Assembly: GCA_043228905.1 (NCBI GenBank)
Contig: JBHGNT010000017.1
Location: 9,300,001 to 9,364,000, forward strand
Origin: Azolla caroliniana
Lineage: Eukaryota; Polypodiophyta
DNA length: 64,000 nt
Direction: 5' to 3'
In this document: positions 1-8,548 of the stretch, one piece after another
Layout: every line of letters starts with the position of its first letter
Position numbering within the stretch: position 1 is the stretch's first letter
Position numbers and translations under genes: made by a program
The notes under the pieces: model-generated
Database searches by the model: none
The model's input: only the letters and a program-made list of their open reading frames with translations
What the model was told of the DNA's origin: nothing

Positions 1-131
1 CTCGACGCCACGGCGGTGGTATGGGACGCCGATCGAGGCTCGAGTCCATCTTGATCCCTTCGCTCGGGGGTGGTCGGGTGGATCGGCACCCTTCTTTCTC
101 TTTCTCCTTTCTATCTATCATTTGTTTATCC
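1..131 (+). repeat. LTR-like tail fragment, relative of the gypsy-2 LTR
   Basis: The stretch GCTCGGGGGTGGTCGGGTGG and the preceding GGTATGGGACG recur, in the same order and orientation, near the 3' end of the gypsy-2 LTR at about 59620-59690. The intervening bases differ, so this is a divergent family member rather than the same copy. It abuts the truncated transposase-like ORF on its right, so an LTR insertion may have cut that ORF. No primer site follows it. Its left end lies outside the window, so its type (solo LTR or element end) cannot be decided. Confidence 0.4.
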
Positions 132-920
132 TTATCTTAAGCTTACTTTAGTACTTAGATCTCTAATACCTTTCATACTTGGAACCTCTTTACAATTGAG
201 CATCTGATCCCCGCTAAGTAGACGTTGTTGTACTCTATGTAGCCGCATATTACTAACACATAACGCAATTTTGAATGCAACTCTACATATCTGTTGTGCA
301 TGGAAGATATAATACTCGAATGATACTTTGATCCCCGTACATTTGTCAGATACTAGTTGCATATGTGTCCCGAGGTAAGTGTCTTGCTCATCACCGGTCA
401 TCGAAAAATAGTATCGCCTTAATTCTCGCAACTTTGATTTTCCAATCATAGACATACAACCACGGGCACAACATATTTTTTTGACATCAAATCCAATCTG
501 TTTATCTGATGTCACCAAGCTAAATCTAGCCAGACGAATTCTTCGTGGGATTCTTCTAATATGCATAGGGCTCCCAGATTTCTCTTCCTGCATAGAGTTT
601 GGTGTAACCTTGTTACAATCTCATTCTTTGTTGTGACCATCGCCAATGTTATTCAATGTTTCCTTGGCACTACCTTCATTCTCCGTATCTTTATTAATAT
701 CGTATTCTTCAATAGAGAACTCTTCACATGTGTCATTATTTACATTCCCTGTAGATGAGCTCAGACAATATTCTTCGATAGAATATGGTGAGTCTGTCGA
801 CAGACAATATTCTTCAATAGAATATGGTGACTCTGTCGACAAACAATACTCTTCAGTAGAAAACGATGAGTCTGATGACAAACAATATTCTTCAATCGAG
901 AACGGTGAATCTTCACTCAT
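132..920 (-). pseudogene. Transposase-like N-terminal ORF with a coding minisatellite, one internal TGA
   Basis: Two open stretches, 920-624 and 620-132, lie in the same frame and are separated only by a TGA at 621-623, so they look like one 262-codon frame. The first part is a 13-residue repeat (SIEEYCLSTDSPY type, about four copies). The second part has a cysteine cluster (ICCARGC), an R-R-Y-Y-F segment and the string QQICRVAFKIALCVSNMRL. That layout, a Cys pair followed by a 'CR.AF......S..RL' helix, resembles the N-terminal part of several eukaryotic DDE transposase-like proteins. No DDE core is present because the frame stops at 132 next to LTR-like sequence. The family assignment is inference, and an unrelated host gene fragment is possible. 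Confidence 0.4.
762..917 (-). repeat. 39-bp coding minisatellite, about four copies
   Basis: A 39-bp unit reading TCTTCRATAGAATATGGTGA on the plus strand is repeated about four times with point differences. On the minus strand each unit encodes a 13-residue acidic, tyrosine-containing repeat (S-I-E-E-Y-C-L-S-T-D-S-P-Y). The plus strand is also open across it, as expected for a unit length divisible by three. Confidence 0.8.
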
Positions 921-1622
921 GGCTTAAGGTCTAGATAGGGCTCTGTAAGTTATGTGCTTAGGGTAAGGAAAAATAATAATAAGCTCCTCTCTAAACATAT
1001 ACTCCTCTCTAAACATAAACTTCTCTCTAAACAAAAGCCAAATCAATAGAATGTCTATATTATGTAATATTATATTAATACAATACATAAAAAATTTATT
1101 TTTAATATAGTAATTATATTTAAAATATCAATTATTATTTAAACTACATCCATATGAAGTTAAATCAAGTATAATATAAATCTAATCATTACCAAGCCAT
1201 AAATATGTTGGATTAATGTTAAAATCATTGGCTAATTAATGACACCCATATTTGATATAGAACCTCTCACTCATTGGTTCTTTAATGCTCACCATTTTAA
1301 ATATTAGACTTATCAATCATTGGTTAATTCATGCCCACATCTTTAATACACAGCATTTGAGAGTCATAAAAATTGTTGCTTTTAGTAATCAATCATTGGT
1401 ACATTCATGAACCTCTATCATTGTCTCCTTCATGACCTTTGAAGTCATTGCAGGTTGTTATCACTATAAAAGATTGATCAATATGTTAGTTTGACTTTGT
1501 AATCATTAATGCAATCATAAGTTACTCTAGTTAATGTCACTGTGGTTACCAACTAACTATCCTCAAACTTACCAACCTTGGTTAAGGTGACTATGGTTAC
1601 TTTAACCAATGTGGTCAATCCC
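921..1622. other. AT-rich non-coding stretch with short dispersed repeats
   Basis: No gene is visible. The motif AATCATTGGTTMATTCATG and variants recur about every 60-80 bp between 1220 and 1420 (for example near 1226, 1270, 1312 and 1388). The run from 980 to 1025 repeats 'CTCTCTAAACATA' three times. The part next to the TATA box has paired GGTTAAGGTGACTATGGTTA-type motifs. It could be the upstream (U3-like) part of an unrecognised repeat whose transcript starts after 1630. Confidence 0.5.
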
Positions 1623-1630
1623 TATAAATA
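1623..1630 (+). promoter_or_regulatory. TATA box (TATAAATA)
   Basis: A canonical plant TATA box, TATAAATA, lies 30-35 bp before a CACTCACAAGAGCACAC stretch that could be a transcription start region. The palindrome array follows about 100 bp downstream, so a transcript from here would run straight into it. Promoter activity is inferred from sequence only. Confidence 0.45.
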
Positions 1631-1659
1631 GGAAGACCTCGTCATATTTCACTCACAAG

Positions 1660-1727
1660 AGCACACAAGAGCGTACAGAGCACACAGAGCACACAGAGCG
1701 TATAGAGCACACAAAACACATAGAGCA
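1660..1727 (+). repeat. Short tandem repeat (GAGCACACA-type, 9-10 bp)
   Basis: Seven or eight imperfect copies of RGAGCRYAYA (for example gagcacacaa, gagcgtacag, gagcacacag) run directly into the palindrome array. They lie between the TATA box and the palindromes. Confidence 0.7.
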
Positions 1728-1997
1728 CGTATCGAGTTCCTATGTTTCCTTTGCTTTTTAAACAGGAACTCGATACGGCATATCGAGTTCCCGTTTAAAA
1801 TTTAAGTTTTAAACAGGAACTCGATACGTCGTATCGAGTTCCCGTTTAAAGTTTAGGTTTTAAACGGGAACTCGATACGCCGTGTCGAGTTCCCGTTTAA
1901 AACCTAAACTTTAAACGGGAACTCGATACACCGTATCGACTTCCTGTTTAAAAAGCAAAGAAATCACAGGAACTCGATACGGCGTATCGAGTTCCTG
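1728..1997. repeat. Array of five palindromes with 51-bp periodicity
   Basis: The core GGAACTCGATACG followed by CGTATCGAGTTCC recurs five times at about 1767, 1816, 1867, 1918 and 1969, a spacing of about 51 bp. Each core is a near-perfect palindrome. The flanks (CCGTTTAAA and TTTAAACGG) are also complementary. The whole 270 bp is moreover one larger imperfect inverted repeat centred near 1880: GTTTAGGTTTTAAACGGGAA on the left matches the complement of TTCCCGTTTAAAACCTAAAC on the right, and CTTTGCTTTTTAAACAGG on the left matches CCTGTTTAAAAAGCAAAG on the right. RNA copied from it would fold into a long hairpin. Confidence 0.85.
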
Positions 1998-2513
1998 TAT
2001 AAAAGAAGGCCCTGAAAGAGAAAATTTGTGTTTTTTGGGGCAACAATTAATTATTGTGTGGAAAAGATATCAAATTGTCTGTCAAAATTAGTCTTTTTTA
2101 TGTTGACTTGCCTTACTTTTTAAAAAAACATGCCCTAATTATAGGTGTTTTATGACCTACTATTTGCTTAAAAGAGTAGAAAATAACCCACAAATTACCT
2201 TTATGATAGCAAATTCTCCTCAATATAGGTCTGGAATCTATATAAGTCATACCTCCTCTTTAAAAGAATATATAACCTTGTTTACTTATTACGATATATA
2301 TTTTCTAGTTTGAATAGCCCTGCCTAGAATGGATTTTTGAATATAGGACTACCATGTACTTTGAATGCATGATTGATATTTTCACTTCACCACTAATCGC
2401 CTGCTAGTGAGAATTGTTCTTCATCTTCTTATTTATATTTTAATATACAACCTTAATCTACGTGACCACCTAACTTATGTTTTTGCATGTACTTTCTTAA
2501 ATAGGTCGTTTGA
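1998..2513. other. Non-coding stretch upstream of the methyltransferase pseudogene
   Basis: AT-rich, with no open frame of note. A pyrimidine-rich tract ending TTTCTTAAATAG at 2504 could be a splice acceptor for the methyltransferase gene, whose true 5' end I could not locate. The reading frame used downstream meets a TGA at 2511-2513, so either a start lies later or an upstream exon joins in another way. Confidence 0.4.
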
Positions 2514-5500
2514 GAACCTTCGGACCGACCCGTGAAGAAAATAAAGCTTCGCATACAGGGTTCTCCAATCGAAGCCCAGACCAAGGTAGCTCTTGAGACC
2601 ATGAAGAGAGGAAAAAAGCTTCTCTTTAACGAGGAGACAAAATCTCAGCCACACATTGACGTTAGCCAAAAGAAACTTGTCGCTGCTACTGGCGGTGAAG
2701 ACCTTCCTGACCGTAATCTAACGGACAAGGAATGGTGTATGCAATATGTCGACTCAAAGAAAAAAGTCGTATTGTATACAGCAAAGAAGAAGGGGGAGGG
2801 GTAGCTTGGAAAGGAAACCCCATTTATGTATGGCCATATTCTACGATTTGACTATGAAGATGCAGATTCATCCAACATACTGGTAATGATAGAGTGCTCC
2901 AAGGGGGTACGTAAAGTGTTCCTTTCAGAAGATCTTTTAGTAAAGGAATCTTGTGGGCCAGAAGCGTTCAAAAAAGATCTTGAAAGCTCACAAAACCTTA
3001 TTGTTACGTTGAGGCCTTATATACAAGGCCATGTAACTCTAAGAGATGAAGTGTCCTCCCCATTGAAGGCTACAAAAAGGGTATCCAAAGTCCAGTCAAG
3101 ACCACCAAAGAAGAAGACATCCAAAATGTTGGACACCGATTCAACAAGTGAAAACGAAGAGGAGGACAATAAGGGAACGCTAGGAGCTGAGCTGGCATCG
3201 GGTGTTTTGTCATCCGAGCAAAATAAGATAAGGAGAGAGTTAATGTAGCGTAAACTGGTCAGGAAAGGGCAAGTGTTTAATTTGCCTATAACACACATCC
3301 ATCGGCCCCCTATTGAGATTAGAGAGCCACACCGCATGCATGTTCAAAATCTCAAGAAAAAAATGAAAATTAATCCTCATGCCACTGTGGTGCCTTTTAT
3401 TGTTATGGTAGATCTTGAAGAATGTGAAACCATTGAAGATTTTGATATTAGAAAGCATGATCAATATAATTACTTTGTCATTGGTGGATCGCATTCAGCG
3501 GAGGCACATCGGCAACTTGTGAGAGAACATCCAACGACTTTCTTCTTCAAGTATGCCGAGTGCAAAATTTATGTTGGGCTCACAACCGAAGAGGATAAGC
3601 TGTTGGCATGGGACCATAATAATGATAATGACTATAGGCAGAAAATGTCGTCCATTGAGCGTATACGGTTCTTCCACCACGAGTATTTGGACGTGAAACA
3701 AAAGTTTGGTGTGAAGTTACGTCCAGGCCTACGACGTCAATGTCTGCATGAAGTCGGCATTGTTGTAGATGATAATGTTAAGTCTGATGGTCTTCGAAAA
3801 TATGAGTCTTGGTTTCAATTGGCATTTAGAGATGGAGAAGTATGGGACCTACAAGATCAAATCTTCTCAATGTGGGAGAATAAGGAGGTAAAGGGTCAAC
3901 GACAAAAGAAATGTAAGGTTGACCCTCAACTAGAGTTAAAGTCACAAGCTGCCAAGAAAATTGACTTGACAATTGAAGAAGCCGCAGACGACATGAAGCT
4001 GTCTCTGTGGATAGCGATGCAAGGTATTAAGGATGAGCAGCTTCTTGTCTGTTTTGTCAAGGGTTGTGGCGAAAGATTTAAGCCTTTGAAGAAATGGTCA
4101 CTGAGTTCAATAAGTAAGTCTTTCAAATACTGAAATTGTAGTCTATATGGTGTAATTCAAAGTTCTAATCTTGGTTTCTAATTTACAGTCATAAGGTGTA
4201 CATTAAGATCCAAGAAGTTATGATGAAACAACTTGGATGTATAACTTGGGAACAAGTGACCGAGGATTATCCTCTCACATCTTCATATAAGGCGTTATCA
4301 GAGTATTTTATTGCATTCAAGGATTGGGTTAGTATTGATGGTTTTTCATTACCCTTTTATTATATGTAGAGCTTGTATAATAATACCTGATGTCCTATTG
4401 CTTCTATTAGAAACCGTGTCGAGGCAAGAAACAAGGAGAAGTTAAGGATATACACGATTTCCCTACATCCTTCCTTGCACATCTCGAGCGAGCCAGAAAA
4501 GAAAAGGATCATCGCTTAGTCAAGGCGTATGAAATGGAGGAAGATGGCTCCTTTAAAAAATTTAGCCACAAAAAAGATATTACGAGAGATCTTTACTACA
4601 ATGTGGTTTGCGGTGATGTCGTCGACTTGATCCAAAAGGTGCCAAAGAAGGAATATATGCTAATGATTGCAGATATTCCTTATGGATTTCGAATGGCTAG
4701 GTCATCATACGACGATGAACCGTTTAGGCTTAAACAATTGGAGAAGATGGTCAAGGATTTCGCTGAGCTAACGACTGCATCCTTGTGGCGAATAATTGTC
4801 TTTCATAGTATGGACCAAGGATACTCGGCAGCTCAAGCTTTGAGATCTCGTTGCCATGGCATCGAGAACCTTGCTTGGTAAGGATTATTTATAGGTGTCT
4901 TTCACTATATTGCATTTTTTAAGGTTGTTCAATCTATTCTTAACTCGATGTATTATTTTTTATAGGATCAAGACCAATGTAAATAGAGGGCCAACTTTTC
5001 GGTTTGTTAATGCCATTGAATACATCACGGTTGGCTACTTCGATGAAATTAAGAAACAGAGAATCAAGGAGCATTCTAATGAAGTGGGAGGTTCAAATCT
5101 GTTGGTATATCCAGCAGTGACACGGAAATTGCGACATGTCACCATGACAGAACGGGGACTTGTCAACCCATATCAAAAACCTCAACGACTTATGATGCAC
5201 TTGATCGAGATGTTTTCTATCGAAGGAGACTGGATATTAGATCTCTTTTCTGGCACAGGTATTCCTCGAACTAGGGTAACAATCTTGAGATAACCAATCC
5301 CGAATCTTTTTTTGTTTGACAACTAAATCTTCTTGTTACTTACATCACAGGAACGACGTCTACATGTGCATTGAAGCTCTTTAGAAATACAGTTGCATTG
5401 GAGAAGGACGAGGACCAGGTTATATTTATTAATATGTAGATTAAGGCTTTGTGGGAGTGCCCAGACCAGGATGAGGAGGTCGGTGCAAAGAACCTCGCTA

Positions 5501-5703
5501 ATACAGAAACGTTTCAACCTACTTTGCGAGAGCCTGTTCCTCCGTTAGTCGGCGAACCGGGGGAGCTAATAGAGCTTGATGATGAGCTTATAGAAGATAT
5601 TTCGTTGGCTCGGCTAACAGGGGAAGCCAATGCACGTATAGCCGAAGAGAGTTCTACACAAGATGATGAAGAAAATGGCGTTGATGAATTGATTGCTATG
5701 TAA
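2514..5703 (+). pseudogene. ParB-like domain plus beta-class N6A/N4C DNA methyltransferase, spliced, decayed
   Basis: Exons: 2514-4113, 4189-4327, 4411-4877, 4966-5258, 5351-5703, all introns GT-AG. An N-terminal region rich in Lys and Glu is followed by a ParB-like segment (HIHRPPIEIREPH, then GGSHSAEAHRQL near 3490-3520). The C-terminal half has beta-class methyltransferase motifs in order: motif IV as ADIPYG (4669-4686), NPYQKPQRLM (about 5167-5196), then the AdoMet-binding DLFSGTGTT split across the last intron, then VALEKDED. Motif IV before motif I defines the beta class (m6A or m4C enzymes). DIPY replaces the usual DPPY or SPPY. Damage: in-frame TAG at 2802-2804, 3246-3248 and 5437-5439, and a 1-nt frame loss near 4086, before EEMVTEFN. 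ParB-methyltransferase fusions are typical of phages and plasmids; spliceosomal introns show long nuclear residence. Could be host- or transposon-borne. Confidence 0.8.
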
Positions 5704-6886
5704 TAGACTCTATGAAGAAAATGACGTTGACGATTTGTTAGGATTTCACATTATTAATACAAATTTTGGGTTTTACCTAGTGGATTCTATTCTTTATAAT
5801 CTTCTATATGTTTCAATTTTATTTTTATATACTTGGTTAGTAGATTTATGACATTGGTTTCACCGCGTGCATAGCTGACTACCAAATTTATGGAGAAACA
5901 TGAATTAGTTAAAATTGAAGCTGATTTTGGTCCAAGCTAACCTTAACAGAACATGGCCCTACAATTGTTGCCATGACTATCCATGTTGTTATTATGGATC
6001 TTTGTCTTCTATTGTTAAAACTATTATGTTTCTATTCCATTGCTGCTTAGATTGTGTAGTGTGTTGATAATTGTTCTAGTTGCGTTATCGTTCGGAGTTT
6101 GATCCTGTGTGAATCACCTAAGCAATAGAGTAGATCAATTTTAAATACAGGTATGAAAGCCTAATAGGTTTGTTATTTCCATGACATTATCCTAAAGTTC
6201 ATTGCCTTACATTATCCACAATTATATACATATGGTTTGATCCCATATGAACAAACTGAGGAATAGATTAGATCAACTTTAAATACAAGTATTGAATACT
6301 TTAATAAGTTAGTTATTCCAATCACTTATCCTAATGTGCACTATCCTACAATTTCCACAATTACATACATGCACGTATGGGTCAAAGTATAAATTATGAC
6401 TCATTTTATTAGTATGGATACAAGTACACCTGATATTTTTGTAAAACTTACCCAATTAATATAAGTCTTTAAGTTAGTGTTTCCCTTGTCGCACAGTAGT
6501 GACATATTGAACCACTGTTGAACTTTATTATGCCTACATTAACTTATCAACGCGTCTAAACTTGCATGATTTCTAATGATCTCCACTCGTAGACCTATCA
6601 TGTATTTTTATATTTGCAAATTCTCATCAAGTTGAGGAACATGTGATACTAGTGCATCCAATTTTTGTAGAGAGGGTGTATTTGCTTCGTTTTAAGAAGA
6701 TTCTACAAGTGGAATGTGCAATCCTTCCACTTGTGAACGCGAATGTGTTTTAGCACGACGAGCACCTTTTTATAGTCTTTTGGGTTGTGTTCTGGTATGG
6801 TTTCAGGAGTTGACAATAAGTTCTTGCAAAATTTCAAGTTTGACTCCTCTTTTTTGAAGAATTTGTTGTTTTCGACATACTGAACC
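5704..6886. other. Non-coding region with a diverged ~135-bp duplication
   Basis: No gene seen. Two adjacent copies of a unit starting GTTTGATCCYRTRTGAA, at about 6099-6234 and 6236-6370, align throughout with about 80% identity (both contain GATCAAYTTTAAATACA and TTTCCACAATTA-type motifs). The rest is AT-rich unique-looking sequence between the methyltransferase pseudogene and the poly(T) end of the LINE. Confidence 0.55.
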
Positions 6887-6907
6887 TTTTTTTTTTTTTT
6901 TTTTTTT
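6887..6907 (-). repeat. Poly(A) tail of the LINE (poly-T on plus strand)
   Basis: An uninterrupted run of 21 T on the plus strand lies at the 3' side of the minus-strand LINE. It is the expected trace of target-primed reverse transcription from a polyadenylated RNA. Confidence 0.7.
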
Positions 6908-6999
6908 ACCATAAAACATATGCTCCATTGGTATTAATAAAAAGCCCGGAGGCAGTATACAAATAGTACATAATATTGTTTCATCTCCACCAGTATATC

Positions 7000-7240
7000 T
7001 GAAATGATTCTAGTATTTGTAAAAACTGTTGGGAAAAAAAACAGCCATAAAACACAACATTGATTCCAGTGATCTGCTGCAGATTCCATGTCCTCCGTCT
7101 TTCCAATCATATGTGTCAGGTGTAAGAAGATTTCCGTCTCTGTAAGAAGATTCACCATCCCAACAGAAACAGTTGCAAACAGATCTGAAGTGATTCCAAC
7201 ATTTGTAAAAACTGTTGGGGAGAAAAAAACAGACCATGAA
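7000..7240 (-). repeat. Direct repeat pair in the LINE 3' region
   Basis: The segment ATTTGTAAAAACTGTTGGG followed by an A-rich stretch and ACAG occurs at about 7014-7050 and again at about 7201-7237, some 187 bp apart, with few differences. The intervening sequence also contains two close copies of TGTAAGAAGATT. It probably belongs to the LINE 3' untranslated region. Confidence 0.55.
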
Positions 7241-7309
7241 AATGAAATGTACTATACTAATTCCACCTCTCACCCCATTTGCTTTGATCCCCACAACTTA
7301 TTCACTCTC

Positions 7310-8420
7310 CCTTCATGATGTGCTTAGGCCCCCTCACCATCATCACTCCTAAAAACAACCAAATTGCTTCATTCAATCCACCTCCACCATCTCGCCGAAT
7401 GCCACCAATGTCCTGTGGAATTAACAACAAAATAAATAAAAAATTCCTCATCCCCTCATGAGCTGCTTCGATCCCCCCCACCATCATCACTCCTAAAACA
7501 GACACATTGCTTCCTTTAGTCCACATCCACCATCTCGCCGAATAGCACCAATGTCCTGTGCAATGAATCAACAAAAATGAGAAATTGTTCCTCATTCCCT
7601 CATGATTTGCTTCGTTCCCCCACACCATCGTCACTCCTAAAAACAGAGAAATTGCTTCAGTCAAACCACATCCACCATCTCGCCGAATACCACCTCTGAC
7701 CTATACAAAAACAACAAAAACAAGTGAATAATGGTTCCTCATCCCCTCATGATTTGCTTTTGTCCCCCCCACCATCATCACTCCTAAAAACAAACAAATT
7801 GCTTCAATCAATCCACATCCACCATCTCGCCGAGTACCGCCAATATCCTGTGTAATTAACAACAAAATAAGTGAACAATGATTCCTCTCCCCTCCTGATC
7901 TGCTTCAGCCCTCGCACCAACACCACTCATCCTCACACCATGACAAAGTTGCTTCAAATCCCAATGCCATCATCCCGCAACCTATGAGAACCATAATATC
8001 TGTCTTAAGTCAACCCATATCTAGGGTATCTTGCTTCCCCTATTCCATCTCACCGATTAACGCGGTCCTGTAATCACAACAAAAAATGAGCGAAAATCAT
8101 TCCTCGCCTTCTCATAATAATCTGCTTCAGCCCCCACTCCAACATCACTCATCCTAACCACAAAAAACAGAAAAACGGCTTCGTCCTGTCCCCATCTACC
8201 ATCTCACTATCTCCGATTCGACAATCCTGTTACACTAACAACCAACAAATGAGTAGAAAACAAACAGAAATCCTCACCTTCTCCTAGTAATCTTCGACAA
8301 CCCCCACCACCATCAGTCATCCTAATCACAAAACAACTTAAACCTATTTCAACCTGTCCACATCCACCATGTCGATGTCTCTGATTATCACACGAAATCT
8401 GCCTCATACCACTAAAATCT
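7310..8420 (-). repeat. ~140-bp minisatellite in the LINE 3' untranslated region
   Basis: About eight diverged copies of a unit of roughly 135-145 bp. Each has, on the plus strand, a CTCATGATYTGCTTCG-type start, CCACCATCATCACTCC, an AAATTGCTTC motif, CACCATCTCGCCGA and a short AACAAMAAA run. It lies between the ORF2 stop and the poly(T), so it is inside the element. Open frames across it are a by-product of the repeat and not genes. Confidence 0.8.
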
Positions 8421-8548
8421 TCTTTTACTAGCCTGATTCAGCATCCAGAACATCATCCCATTTCCTCATATCTTCTTCTAGCATATGTATATCTTACCTA
8501 CATTAAAATAGGCTTCATACATGCCGCCACCGTCTCCTCCCTGTTATC

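Noticed and set aside
5419-5439. A 21-nt GT...AG intron removing the third TAG of the methyltransferase
   Set aside because: Far below the minimum length for plant splicing.
2514-5703. TAG codons in the methyltransferase as programmed recoding or a changed genetic code
   Set aside because: DLD reads the standard code, a frameshift is also present, and other decayed elements show the same stop types; damage is simpler.
6887-6907. Poly-T as a transcription terminator
   Set aside because: Its position at the 3' end of a minus-strand LINE explains it as a poly(A) tail.
6703-6912. Minus-strand frame starting in poly-Lys
   Set aside because: The Lys run is the poly(A) tail of the LINE and the rest has no features.
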